A stretch of DNA of 64,000 nucleotides. Origin: Lacrimispora celerecrescens. Lineage in GTDB: Bacteria; Bacillota; Clostridia; Lachnospirales; Lachnospiraceae. The notes below the pieces were generated by a model. It was given only the letters and a program-made list of their open reading frames with translations, searched no databases and was not told where the DNA came from. Below, piece by piece: positions 18,165 through 27,158 of the stretch. The position numbers were made by a program, and so were the translations under genes. Position 1 is the stretch's first letter, and every line of letters starts with the position of its first letter. The stretch is from contig NZ_JPME01000015.1 in NCBI RefSeq assembly GCF_000732605.1, forward strand, positions 62,001 to 126,000, in the 5' to 3' direction.

Positions 18165-19571
18165 ATGAGAGCTTTCTATGATTCTAAGAGTAAACTGGAT
18201 GACAGAGGGATTAAAAGACTGTTAAGTGAACCATTCAAATATGAGACCTGGCTGAAGGTAGAATCTGCTCTGGCTCTTTCCCAGGCAGAGGAAGGCTTCA
18301 TACCTATAGAAGCTGCTAAGGGCATTGGGGCGGTTCGATTTGAAGATCTGGATCTTAAGGAAATGGATCGGATCAAAGAAAAGGTAGGCCATGGCTTTGT
18401 CCCCTTTGTAAAGGTACTGGTGAAGGCATGCAGTGAAGAGAGCGGAAAATATGTCCACTACGGGGTCACGACCCAGAACATCCAGCAGACTTCCCAGCTT
18501 TATATCGCAAAACAGGTAAATTCTGTTTTTAAAAGCTTTCTTGCAGATATCCTGGAGAATTTAGGCAGGCTTGCCCATGACCATGCAGATACGGTTATGG
18601 CAGGGAGAACTCATGGCAGGCATGCCATACCCATTACTTATGGCTATAAAGTTTCCGTCTGGATCAGCGAGCTGATGAACACTCTGGAACGGTTGGAGGA
18701 AAGCGAGAAGCGAGTATTTGTAGCAATGATGGGAGGAGCCGTAGGAGGCTTTAATTCGACTGGTCTTGTGGGCCGGAAAATCCAGAATCGGGTTGCTCAT
18801 AAACTGGGTATGGGCTCTATGGATGTGCCCAGCCGAAACATGAGTCAGATGAAATTAGAATATTTAATGAATCTGTCTCTTCTATGTAATACGTTTCACA
18901 AAATGGCGGAAGAGGTTTATTATACCGGCGTTGAAGAATTCTCTGAGGTCAGCGAATCCTTCACCCCGGGAACCATCGGCAGCTCCACCATGCCGCAGAA
19001 GATCAATCCCAAGCTAGCCAAGGGAATTATCGCCAATTCCCAAAAGCTTTACTCCCTTCCTTCTGTCGGGCTTTATTCGGCAGTGAGGATGTTTGAAGGA
19101 GACAGCAGCTCCTATATGTTGTTTGATGGTATTATGGAAGAAGGTCTTCAGCTGACTACCGAGGTGCTTATAAGAGCCGAGGAACTGAGCCGCACCCTGC
19201 GGATCAACAAAGAGCGGATGCTTAAAAATGTAAATTTAAATAAAGGCCTTGATAACAGCGAACTGGTGATGATGAATGTGGCTGAAAGAATCGGCAAGGA
19301 CAGGGCCCATGAGCTCATGTACGAGAAAGCCATGAAGGTGGAACTGGAAGGAAAGGATTATTATGATGTGCTGACAGAGGATGAAATGCTTACTTCCATG
19401 TTTACGGCAGATGAATTAAAATCCATGATCGATCCGGCAAACTACACAGGGCTTTGCAGCGTGCTGGCTGAGGAGATGGCCCAGAAGGCTCTTAAAGGAG
19501 CAAAAGATCTGAAGGAAAAATTGGAGTCGGAAAAGAAAAACGGCGATACGGAAGCTGCGGCTGGCGAATAA
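18165..19571 (+). CDS. Fumarase/aspartase-superfamily lyase (adenylosuccinate-lyase-like)
   Basis: The 468-residue enzyme has the three conserved blocks of the superfamily: TTQNIQQTS, the GRTHGRHAIPITYG block with a His, and the signature loop GSSTMPQKINPKLAKG. The signature is closer to carboxymuconate/argininosuccinate-type lyases (SSTMPxKxNP) than to housekeeping PurB. All known members eliminate or add an amine, alkoxide or carbon group to a fumarate-like product. It begins 10 bp after the EIICB stop, so it is translationally linked to sugar uptake, which is unusual for PurB. Its role in this pathway is unknown; possible substrates are sugars joined to succinyl or malyl groups. The last 25 residues are charged and probably disordered. 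Confidence 0.82.
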   Translation: MRAFYDSKSKLDDRGIKRLLSEPFKYETWLKVESALALSQAEEGFIPIEAAKGIGAVRFEDLDLKEMDRIKEKVGHGFVPFVKVLVKACSEESGKYVHYGVTTQNIQQTSQLYIAKQVNSVFKSFLADILENLGRLAHDHADTVMAGRTHGRHAIPITYGYKVSVWISELMNTLERLEESEKRVFVAMMGGAVGGFNSTGLVGRKIQNRVAHKLGMGSMDVPSRNMSQMKLEYLMNLSLLCNTFHKMAEEVYYTGVEEFSEVSESFTPGTIGSSTMPQKINPKLAKGIIANSQKLYSLPSVGLYSAVRMFEGDSSSYMLFDGIMEEGLQLTTEVLIRAEELSRTLRINKERMLKNVNLNKGLDNSELVMMNVAERIGKDRAHELMYEKAMKVELEGKDYYDVLTEDEMLTSMFTADELKSMIDPANYTGLCSVLAEEMAQKALKGAKDLKEKLESEKKNGDTEAAAGE

Positions 19572-19592
19572 AAGAACAGTATTTATTCAAAC

Positions 19593-19626
19593 AAGGGAAT
19601 GTGGCGGTGTATTGCGGCATTCCCTT
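19593..19626 (+). other. Intercistronic hairpin
   Basis: AAGGGAATG (19593-19601) pairs with CATTCCCTT (19618-19626) between the lyase and GH4 genes. A short T stretch follows, so it may act as an attenuator or mRNA-stability element. Confidence 0.5.
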
Positions 19627-19654
19627 TCATGATTAAGAATGCAAGGAGAGTAAC

Positions 19655-20977
19655 ATGAGAAAACAACATGTGATTACAATTTCCGGAGCGGGGAGTGCCC
19701 GTGTTCCGGCGCTTGTGGGTACGCTGGTTAACTATAAAGAACGTTTTCCCCTTTCAAAAATTATCTTCTATGATATAGATGAAGAACGCATGGGATTCAT
19801 GGAGGCTTATAACCGCCTGGTATTAAGATCCTATTATCCGGAGTGTGAAGTGGTATTTACAACGGATGAGGACGAAGCATACAGAAATGTTGACTTTATC
19901 TTCTGCCAGATGCGGGTAGGAAAGACTGCGATGCGCTCTCTGGATGAAAAGATTCCCCTGCGTTACGGACTGGTCGGACAGGAGACCTGCGGTCCCGGAG
20001 GATTTGCTTACGGAATGCGATCTCTGGGAGCTATGAAGGAGATGGTGGAAAAGGTTCGTTCCTATTCCAAGGATACCTGGATTTTAAACTATACCAATCC
20101 TGCCGCTATTGTGGCATTGGGACTTGACAGACTGTTCCCAGATGATAAGCGTATTTTAAACCTGTGCGATCAGCCTTTTTCCTTGCTGAAGAGTTACTCC
20201 AAAATTCTTGGAGTGCCCCAGGAAAGCCTTCGTGCACGTTACTTTGGACTGAATCATTTCGGGTGGTTTACGGAACTTAAGGACACGGAGGGAAATGACT
20301 ACTTTGATACGCTGCGGTCTTATCTAAAAGACCATGACTTTAAGCCCTTTAATGCGGAGCAGCGTTCAAAATCATGGCTGGATACCTATGTAAGGGTGAA
20401 CAAATACATGAAATTAATGGATGAATATATCCCTACCACCTACATGCAGTATTACATGTTTCCCGATGAAATCGTGGCGGAAAGCGACCCGGATTACACC
20501 CGTGCCGATGAATCCCGGGATTCCAGGGAGAGGGAAGTGTTTGAACTCTGCGCCGGGGCTGCAGGGAAAGATCATATGGATGGACTGGAAATGCTGACCA
20601 ACAGCGTGTTTGGGAACCTGATGGTAGAGGTTGCGGAATCCATTGCCTATGACTTAAACAGGGAATTCATTGTAATGGTGAAAAACCAGGGGATCATTGA
20701 TAACTTTGAACCGGAAGCAATTGTAGAGGTTGCTGGAACCATTGGAAAGGACGGAGCAAAGGGGTATCCCTTTGGACCAATAAAGCCCTATTACAAGGGA
20801 CTGATGGAAGGACAGTACGCCTATGAACTCCTGACTGTGGAAGCATTTTTAGAAAAAGATTATACAAAGGCATTAATGGCGCTGACATTAAACCGTACGG
20901 TTGTGGATCCTTCTAAGGCAAAAGCGGTATTAGATGACCTGATGGAAGCAAATAAAGATTATTGGACATTAAGGTAG
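19655..20977 (+). CDS. GH4 NAD-dependent 6-phospho-alpha-glycosidase
   Basis: The 440-residue protein is a glycoside hydrolase family 4 member, closest in motifs to GlvA/MalH. It shows the N-terminal NAD-binding ISGAGSARVP, the metal-binding QETCGPGGFAYGMR (Cys), LNYTNPAAIV, NLCDQP and the LNHFGWFT motif (His). GH4 enzymes use NAD+ and Mn2+ and an oxidation-elimination mechanism to hydrolyse phosphorylated glycosides made by a PTS. The GAGS loop replaces the more common GGGS. The start at 19655 has AAGGAG upstream. It would cleave the product of the EIICB. Alpha linkage is inferred from the GlvA-like motif set. Confidence 0.9.
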   Translation: MRKQHVITISGAGSARVPALVGTLVNYKERFPLSKIIFYDIDEERMGFMEAYNRLVLRSYYPECEVVFTTDEDEAYRNVDFIFCQMRVGKTAMRSLDEKIPLRYGLVGQETCGPGGFAYGMRSLGAMKEMVEKVRSYSKDTWILNYTNPAAIVALGLDRLFPDDKRILNLCDQPFSLLKSYSKILGVPQESLRARYFGLNHFGWFTELKDTEGNDYFDTLRSYLKDHDFKPFNAEQRSKSWLDTYVRVNKYMKLMDEYIPTTYMQYYMFPDEIVAESDPDYTRADESRDSREREVFELCAGAAGKDHMDGLEMLTNSVFGNLMVEVAESIAYDLNREFIVMVKNQGIIDNFEPEAIVEVAGTIGKDGAKGYPFGPIKPYYKGLMEGQYAYELLTVEAFLEKDYTKALMALTLNRTVVDPSKAKAVLDDLMEANKDYWTLR

Positions 20978-20984
20978 GTGGATT

Positions 20985-22190
20985 ATGGTACTTTATTCAA
21001 AACATATAATTCTTGAGAATCAGGAATTTGACGGATTTTTAGAGATGGAACATGGGAAAATAAAGGCACTGCATAAGGAGTTTACAGGGCAATATGAGGA
21101 CTATTCTGATTTTGTCATTCTGCCTGGATTCATTGATATTCATATTCACGGCTGGGCGACAGGCTCTTTCTGGTTTGAGAAAAGCGCGGCCGCAATAAAA
21201 GAGATGTGCCGCACCCTTCCTTATGCAGGGGTTACGTCCTATTTGGCAACCTCAGGAGCGGATACCATTCCGGAAATCAAACGCTGCATTGAAGCTGCTG
21301 ATGATGCTTATGAGGCGGATTATTCTGGGGCTGAGCTGCTGGGAGTTCATCTGGAAGGGCCCTTTATCAATCCTCTTTACCGGGGCATGCAGCGGGAGGA
21401 CTGCTGCATTCTGCCAAGCCTTACGGTGATGGAAGATCTGTATAACAGCTTCCGGAACAAAGAGCTTTGCCGGTATATGACCATTGCCGTGGAACAGGAG
21501 GGGGCAAGAGAGGTGCTGGGAATCTGCAAAGAGAAGGGAATACAGACCTCCATCGGCCACAGCGGAGCCACCTTTTCCCAAATCAAAGAGATAAAGGATG
21601 CCGGAGTCGGCGGTTTTACCCATACCTTCAGCGGGATGCGCGGATTTCATCACCGGGAGCTGGGAGTGGCAGGCGCTGCCTTATATTTTGATGACATGAT
21701 GTGTGAATTTGCCAAGCAGACTGGTATGACGGTGTCTCATGAGGCCTTTGACATCGCTTACCGGATCAAAGGCAGTAAACGCATCATCATGACCACGGAT
21801 TGCAGCGGCCTTGCACAGACCCGGACGGAATTTGACCATTATGTCAGGAAAATGAAATTTATAAAGGAGGGAGATAAGGTACGGATTGAACACTATGACG
21901 GCAGGGAGGAATGGATGGATCCCAAGGATTATCAGGCAGTCAGAGAACTGGAGTTAAGTTACATCGGCTCTATTCAGAACATGGCCAGACATACCTCTGT
22001 GGATTGGTTGGATATCATGAGGATGACCAGCTTAAATCCTGCCCGGTATATCCATGCAGAAGACAGGAAGGGCAGCATAGCACCCGGCAAGGATGCGGAC
22101 CTTACAATCGTGGATTCAGATTTGAATCTGGTCAGCGTATTCTGCCGTGGAAAGGAGATACGGGAAAGAGATGAAATGTGCGGTAAGTGA
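20985..22190 (+). CDS. NagA-like N-acetylglucosamine-6-phosphate deacetylase
   Basis: The 401-residue amidohydrolase has the NagA layout: DIHIHG metal motif, LLGVHLEGPFI, SIGHSGATF, GGFTHTFSGM, a VAGAAL segment and MTTDCSG with the catalytic Asp, ending with a PGKDADLTIVD tail. It removes acetate from GlcNAc-6-P or a related acetylamino sugar phosphate. Differences from standard NagA (for example TFSGM where LFNAM is usual, and TDCS for TDA) hint at a modified substrate. It is 7 bp downstream of the GH4 gene and overlaps the phosphatase gene by 20 bp. No nagB deaminase is present in the window, so GlcN-6-P would have to be handled elsewhere. Confidence 0.83.
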   Translation: MVLYSKHIILENQEFDGFLEMEHGKIKALHKEFTGQYEDYSDFVILPGFIDIHIHGWATGSFWFEKSAAAIKEMCRTLPYAGVTSYLATSGADTIPEIKRCIEAADDAYEADYSGAELLGVHLEGPFINPLYRGMQREDCCILPSLTVMEDLYNSFRNKELCRYMTIAVEQEGAREVLGICKEKGIQTSIGHSGATFSQIKEIKDAGVGGFTHTFSGMRGFHHRELGVAGAALYFDDMMCEFAKQTGMTVSHEAFDIAYRIKGSKRIIMTTDCSGLAQTRTEFDHYVRKMKFIKEGDKVRIEHYDGREEWMDPKDYQAVRELELSYIGSIQNMARHTSVDWLDIMRMTSLNPARYIHAEDRKGSIAPGKDADLTIVDSDLNLVSVFCRGKEIRERDEMCGK

Positions 22191-22917
22191 CTTTGACAGG
22201 ACCTTGTATATTGACGGCTGTATCAGTGCCAATAACTTGAATGCGATTGGTGCGTGGCAGGCAGCAGGAAACCGGTTTATCATTGCCACAGGACGCAATG
22301 AATCTTCTGTCCGTATGTTTTTGGAGAAATATTCTATAAAGCCCGATGCCCTTATACTCAACAATGGCGCTATCTTATTGGATGGAACAGGAAAAGAACT
22401 CTTTTGCAGAACCATTGATGATCATACGGCCAGAGAAGTGCTTTGGTACCTCCATGGTCTTGGAGAAGAAGGAAGCGGCGTATCCATGCGAGGCGGAAAG
22501 GTAAATGTGCTCTCAAGCTCCGGAGCTACCACCCAAAAAACCTGTGACGGGCAGATTTCCATAGACCAGATCCATTGTCTGAAAGAGATTGTTCAGATTC
22601 ACAGGCGCAGGAAAGACGTTCCGTGGATCCGAGAATTGTGTGCCCGGCTGAACGACCGATTCCCCAAGATATCCGCTTACGCAAATGTTTGGAATGGGGA
22701 TATTGTGGCAAAGGGCGTAAACAAATCGGCTGCTGTGGAATGGATCGCCAGGCATTGGGGTGGAATCGATGAAATCAGGGTAATTGGAGACAGTGCCAAT
22801 GACTTGCAGATGATTAAGGATTATAACGGTGCAACACTGCGGAACGGAGATTCGGATGTTCGGGCTGCTGCCTCAATGATTGTGGAAGATGTGGCAGAAT
22901 ATTTATCCATGCCTTAA
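22171..22917 (+). CDS. Cof-type HAD-superfamily sugar phosphatase
   Basis: The 248-residue protein has HAD motif I (SDFDRTLY), motif II region (IATGRNESS), a LILNNGA segment and motif III/IV (VIGDSANDLQMIKDY), the Cof/YbiV subfamily pattern. It likely dephosphorylates a sugar phosphate. The ATG at 22171 was chosen from GGAAAGAG just upstream; it lies inside the end of the NagA-like gene, so translation is coupled. A strong terminator follows, making it the last gene of the EIICB operon. It may relieve sugar-phosphate stress or release the final monosaccharide. Confidence 0.85.
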   Translation: MKCAVSDFDRTLYIDGCISANNLNAIGAWQAAGNRFIIATGRNESSVRMFLEKYSIKPDALILNNGAILLDGTGKELFCRTIDDHTAREVLWYLHGLGEEGSGVSMRGGKVNVLSSSGATTQKTCDGQISIDQIHCLKEIVQIHRRRKDVPWIRELCARLNDRFPKISAYANVWNGDIVAKGVNKSAAVEWIARHWGGIDEIRVIGDSANDLQMIKDYNGATLRNGDSDVRAAASMIVEDVAEYLSMP

Positions 22918-22944
22918 AGAAGACTTTCATATAGAATAGGGAAA

Positions 22945-23021
22945 GGGGGAAACAGTACCCTGCCGGTTAGAAACAGCTTTTTGCTGGATCTGCTTGCAGG
23001 CTGCTGTTTCCTCCTTTTTTT
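22945..23021 (+). terminator. Terminator of the EIICB-GH4-NagA operon
   Basis: GGGGGAAACAG (22945-22955) pairs with CTGTTTCCTCC (23004-23014), a smaller internal hairpin lies between, and seven T residues follow. Confidence 0.85.
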
Positions 23022-23203
23022 GCCGTATCATCGACTATGAAAGAATAGAGTTTGGTAAAAGAAAAAAGCTAATGCATAACTTTAAACATAAGTAAAACAG
23101 CGATAAGCTTGATTGCAAATAATTTTTATTAATTTAATACTACTTTAGTTGGAAGAAAATGGGTCGATATATATAATAATGAAAAACACATCCTAAATAG
23201 GAC

Positions 23204-23241
23204 ATAAAACAACATAAAACACAATGAAATACAGTATAAAA
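23204..23241. promoter_or_regulatory. Operator region of the ABC-mtnK-mtnA operon (shared repeats)
   Basis: ATAAAACAACATAAAACA (23204-23221) and ATACAGTATAAAA (23229-23241) occur here and again, identically, at 30537-30554 and 30583-30595 in front of the microcompartment operon and the deoR-type gene. They are A-rich direct repeats of a (A)TAAAACA unit, the type of site bound by DeoR-family repressors. The remainder of the 22918-23375 gap is AT-rich and holds no gene. Confidence 0.7.
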
Positions 23242-23272
23242 CAAAATAAATAAATAAAATCAAATAAAAATA

Positions 23273-23301
23273 TTGCAAAACCGGATACAATATGCTACAA
23301 T
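23273..23301 (+). promoter_or_regulatory. Promoter of the ABC-mtnK-mtnA operon
   Basis: TTGCAA at 23273-23278 and TACAAT at 23296-23301 with 17-bp spacing, 75 bp upstream of the binding-protein start and directly downstream of the shared operator repeats. Confidence 0.8.
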
Positions 23302-23375
23302 TTCTACAGGAAGGACAGGTTGGGTGTGTCCGGAATAGAAAACTATATTTTATATTTTTAAAGGAGGTTTACTTT

Positions 23376-24551
23376 ATGAAAAAGAGGTTAGCAATGGTGC
23401 TTGCAGCGGCAATGGTATTGTCAACAACTGCATGCGGCAGCAGCGGCACAGCCGCAACAGCTGCACCGGCATCCACAGAAGCAAAAACGGAAGCAGCTAA
23501 GACTGAGGCAACTACAGCGGAGAAGGTTGAAAACGCCCAGTCCACAGGCTCTCTGGCAGGAAAGAAGATCGCAGTTGTGCGAAACCTGGCAGCAGGAGAC
23601 CATACCCAGCAGTTTTTAGACGGCTGTGTATCAGAGGGCAAGAAGTTTGGTTGGACCGTAGACACTTTTGTAACGGACGGCGATGATGCAAAAGCTCAGG
23701 AGACGGTTGCTCAGGTCATTGCAAAGGATTATCAGGGAATTATCGTATCTCACGGACAGCTGTCCTATTCCTATGATATGTTAAAACCTGCCAGAGACAA
23801 AGGCATGGAGGTTGTCACCTTTGATACTATGCCATTTAAGGGCGGCGATGCAAGCGGCGAGCTTCTTTCCGGAGTAACTTCTACCGCTCAGAACGATCAG
23901 GCACTGGCCGAACTTTCCCTTGGCTACATGATGAAAGAGTTTGAAGCAAAGGGCGGAAAGTACCCGATGAAAGTTTTAAAGACCTTCATGGGCCCTGGAA
24001 TCCCTCCGTTAGACAGACGTAACGAAATCTATACCAAGTTAGAAGCAGAGGGAAAGATCCAGACTCTGGAAGTAATCGCACCATCTGATTCAGCCAATGC
24101 CCGCGGCGATATGACCAATAAGACAGCTGCTATTCTTCCAAAATATCCGGAAGGTTCTGTAGATGCCATCTGGGGATGCTACGATGAGCTGGCTAAGGGT
24201 GTGTTACAGGCATTAAACGATGCAGGACGTACCGATATCCCGATGTACACCATTGACGTATCAAACGATGACATTCAGTTAATGGTAAAGAATCCTGATG
24301 TGTGGAAATCTACCGCAGCCGTTGATCCGAAACTGATCGGTATTGTAGATGCCCGTCTTTTAGCTCTTAAATTTATGGGAGAAGAAACACCGGATTACTT
24401 TAATTTAAATGCATGCAACATCGAAACAACCCAGCTCAATGCTCAGACAACCATGAGTGATTTGAGCAGCATCATTGATGGATGGGGCGATGCCGAAGAT
24501 CCTAAGGGCGCTTTGTATACTGATGAGATCAAGAACAAATATGTAAATTAA
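23376..24551 (+). CDS. Ribose-type ABC transporter substrate-binding lipoprotein
   Basis: The 391-residue protein starts with a lipoprotein signal, MKKRLAMVLAAAMVLSTTAC, with the lipid-modified Cys at 20, followed by a low-complexity Ala/Thr/Lys/Glu linker (about 21-60). The mature part is a Peripla_BP_4 sugar-binding fold (IAVVRNLAAGDHTQQFLDGC). ATG 23376 has AAAGGAGG at 7 bp. It feeds the RbsA/RbsC-like ATPase and permease that follow. Because the next enzymes are MtnK- and MtnA-like, the ligand is probably a 5-substituted ribose such as 5-methylthioribose or 5-deoxyribose, an inference from context. Confidence 0.93.
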   Translation: MKKRLAMVLAAAMVLSTTACGSSGTAATAAPASTEAKTEAAKTEATTAEKVENAQSTGSLAGKKIAVVRNLAAGDHTQQFLDGCVSEGKKFGWTVDTFVTDGDDAKAQETVAQVIAKDYQGIIVSHGQLSYSYDMLKPARDKGMEVVTFDTMPFKGGDASGELLSGVTSTAQNDQALAELSLGYMMKEFEAKGGKYPMKVLKTFMGPGIPPLDRRNEIYTKLEAEGKIQTLEVIAPSDSANARGDMTNKTAAILPKYPEGSVDAIWGCYDELAKGVLQALNDAGRTDIPMYTIDVSNDDIQLMVKNPDVWKSTAAVDPKLIGIVDARLLALKFMGEETPDYFNLNACNIETTQLNAQTTMSDLSSIIDGWGDAEDPKGALYTDEIKNKYVN

Positions 24552-24592
24552 AGAAACGCTCTGTATTCATTACATAATAAGGAAGAGATGCC

Positions 24593-26104
24593 ATGACCGA
24601 AGTAAAACTTGAAATGAAAGATATATCCATCGAATTTCCTGGAGTTAAGGCTTTGGATGGAGTTGATTTTGGTCTGAAAAGTGGTACGATTCATGCGCTT
24701 GTGGGTGCCAATGGCGCAGGTAAGTCCACCTTAATGAAAGTGCTTGCCGGTGTCAATACGCATTATACAGGACAAATTTACGTTGGAGGGGAACCGGTGG
24801 AAATCCGGTGCCCCAAAGACGCTAAAAATCTTGGGATAGAAATCGTATTTCAGGAAGTTGACACCGCGCTGATTCCCTATCTGTCCGTGGCTGAGAATGT
24901 AATGTTCAACACGCTGGTCAATAAAATGGGGCGGAAGCAAATCGTGCACTGGAAAGAAATCAGGCAGGCAGCAGAAACGGTATTAAAGAAATTAAATGTA
25001 GATGTGGATATTAATAAACAGGTATCAAGCCTTACACTGGCACAAAAGCAGATGGTTCTCATTGCCAGATGCGTGGCGGAAAAGTGCCGGTTCCTGATTT
25101 TAGATGAGCCGACAGCCCCTCTTTCCAATTCTGAGACATTGGAATTGTTCCGGGTGGTGCGTGAACTGGCGAAAGAGAACGTGGGAGTCGTGTTTATTTC
25201 CCACCGTTTAAGTGAACTTTATGAAATTTGTGAAAATATTACCATTATGAGAGACGGCAAACTGGTGACTGAACTGCCGCTTTCTAGGGAACTGGAAGTG
25301 AATACTCTTGTTGAATATATGTTAGGCCGCAGCTATGAGGATAATTACATCAAGAAAAAGTGCGAGATCGGCGGGCCATTGCTTGAGATAGAAAACCTTT
25401 CGGAAAAGGAAGGGAAAGTAAAAGATATCAACATGACCGTCTGCAAAGGGGAAATTATCGGAGTGGCAGGACTGGTTGGCGCAGGTAAAACAGAGCTTTG
25501 CAAGACGTTGTTTTCTGCTTACCAGCAGTCAGGCGGTACCATGAAGCTTAACGGAAAAGTGATTAAGGCAAAAGGGCCGACCCAGGCTGTGAAACATGGG
25601 CTTGCACTGGTGCCGGAGGAACGGAGAAGAGAAGGCGTTCTGATTACGGACCCGGTTGTATCCAATATTTCCGTTGCTGCCATGGAAAAATATACGAACC
25701 GGCTTTCTGTGGTAAACAAAAAGCGGGAAAAAGAGGACGCCAGAAATATGATACGGGGCCTTGGAATCAAGACTCCGTCAGAGAATCAGGTCGTAGCCCT
25801 GCTGTCCGGCGGAAACCAGCAAAAGGTTGTCGTGGGAAAATGGCTGAACAAGGATTCGGAGGTTTATATTTTTGATGAACCCACCAAAGGAATCGATGTG
25901 GGGGCCAAGCAGGATATGTATGAGCTGATCGAAGGGCTGGCGGCCAAAGGAAAAGGCGTTATTTATGCCACCTGCGAATTCCAGGAAATATTAAGTATCT
26001 GCGATCGCATCTATGTGATGTATGACGGAGAAATCATTAAAGAATTAAATGCAGCAGATACGAACGAAAAAGAACTGCTTTACTATTCGACAGGAGGTAA
26101 ATGA
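24593..26104 (+). CDS. Sugar ABC transporter ATPase with two nucleotide-binding domains (RbsA-like)
   Basis: The 503-residue protein carries two ABC domains. The first has Walker A GANGAGKST (38-46), a degenerate signature SSLTLAQKQ and Walker B LILDEPTAPLS. The second has the shortened Walker A GLVGAGKTE, an intact signature LSGGNQQKV and YIFDEPTKGIDVG. This is the RbsA/XylG/MglA arrangement, where one ATPase subunit serves a homodimeric permease. It powers import of the ligand bound by the upstream lipoprotein. The stop codon overlaps the ribosome site of the permease gene. Confidence 0.96.
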   Translation: MTEVKLEMKDISIEFPGVKALDGVDFGLKSGTIHALVGANGAGKSTLMKVLAGVNTHYTGQIYVGGEPVEIRCPKDAKNLGIEIVFQEVDTALIPYLSVAENVMFNTLVNKMGRKQIVHWKEIRQAAETVLKKLNVDVDINKQVSSLTLAQKQMVLIARCVAEKCRFLILDEPTAPLSNSETLELFRVVRELAKENVGVVFISHRLSELYEICENITIMRDGKLVTELPLSRELEVNTLVEYMLGRSYEDNYIKKKCEIGGPLLEIENLSEKEGKVKDINMTVCKGEIIGVAGLVGAGKTELCKTLFSAYQQSGGTMKLNGKVIKAKGPTQAVKHGLALVPEERRREGVLITDPVVSNISVAAMEKYTNRLSVVNKKREKEDARNMIRGLGIKTPSENQVVALLSGGNQQKVVVGKWLNKDSEVYIFDEPTKGIDVGAKQDMYELIEGLAAKGKGVIYATCEFQEILSICDRIYVMYDGEIIKELNAADTNEKELLYYSTGGK

Positions 26105-26105
26105 T

Positions 26106-27125
26106 ATGTCTGGGGCAGAGAAGGTAAAAAAGAAATTGAACGTTGGGGATTTTGTGACAAAATGGGGTACCATCGCAACGATGCTTATCATGTTCATCCT
26201 GTTTACGTTTGGGAACTGGAGTAGGGATACGGGAGCGAGCATGTTTCTGACCCAGTCTAATATGATCACGATCCTTCGTGCGGTATCCATTACCACCATT
26301 ATCGCAATTGGTCTTACGTTTGCCCTGGCGGTAAACGGCATGGATCTTTCCATTGGAGCTACGGCTCAGTTTGCCAATGTTTTTGTTATGACATGCTTTG
26401 TATGGCACAATATCAATATAGGTGTTTCCATCATACTTACGGTGCTCATTTGCTTAAGCGTTGCGGTCATCAACAGCATTTTGATCGTTAAATTCAGGAT
26501 ACCGGATATGGTTGCGGCACTTTCCGTAATGTTCATGTATCAGGGAGTTTCCATGACCTACTCTAAGGGCGGCGCGATCACCGAGCGCATGACCCGCGCC
26601 GATGGGACCCAGGCTCCCGGCCTTGTTCCTGAAGCCTTCCGGGCATTGGGAAAGGAACCATGGCTGATCATCATCATGATCTGTGTGGTGCTGTTCGCAT
26701 ACTTTTTCTTGAATTATACCAAACACGGCAGATACATGTATGCGGTGGGAGGAAATCCTGAGGCAGCCCAGCTTTCCGGAATTCCGGTGGCAAAGTATAA
26801 GATCCTTGCATACTTTCTTTCAGCTACGTTTGCGTCAATCGGCGGAATCTGTCTGGCGGCCCGTGTGGGAACGGCGCAGATTTCAGCAGGTGATGCGTAC
26901 TTAATGCCATCTGTATGTGCGGCTTATATCGGATTTTCTGTATTGGGAGCCGGAAAAGCCAATGCTTTTGGTACCTTTGCGGGAGCGGTTCTTGTGGGTA
27001 TGCTGGAAAATGGTCTTATCATGATGTCCGTGCCTTATTATGCCATGAACATTATAAAGGGAGCAGTCCTTGCCATTGCCCTTGCCATGACCTATGCAAG
27101 CGGCAAGACAAAAAATGTAAACTAA
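26106..27125 (+). CDS. Sugar ABC transporter permease (RbsC-like)
   Basis: The 339-residue protein has about eight to ten membrane helices and the BPD_transp_2 motifs GMDLSIGATAQF and the GGNPEAAQLSGIPVAKYK cytoplasmic coupling loop. ATG 26106 is placed by AGGAGG at 26092-26097, one base after the ATPase stop. It is the membrane channel of the ribose-type importer. The downstream mtnK gene follows after 33 bp with its own ribosome site. Confidence 0.94.
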   Translation: MSGAEKVKKKLNVGDFVTKWGTIATMLIMFILFTFGNWSRDTGASMFLTQSNMITILRAVSITTIIAIGLTFALAVNGMDLSIGATAQFANVFVMTCFVWHNINIGVSIILTVLICLSVAVINSILIVKFRIPDMVAALSVMFMYQGVSMTYSKGGAITERMTRADGTQAPGLVPEAFRALGKEPWLIIIMICVVLFAYFFLNYTKHGRYMYAVGGNPEAAQLSGIPVAKYKILAYFLSATFASIGGICLAARVGTAQISAGDAYLMPSVCAAYIGFSVLGAGKANAFGTFAGAVLVGMLENGLIMMSVPYYAMNIIKGAVLAIALAMTYASGKTKNVN

Positions 27126-27158
27126 AAACGTTATATTGATCAGGGGAAGGTGACAGAA

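Noticed and set aside
18165-19571. Calling the lyase housekeeping purB
   Set aside because: The signature loop SSTMPQKINP and the tight coupling to a PTS gene argue against a purine role; the general superfamily name is kept instead.
23040-23280. A-rich repeats as a CRISPR-like or replication-origin element
   Set aside because: The repeats are short, irregular and lie right at a promoter; a duplicate set lies at a co-regulated promoter, which fits operators better.
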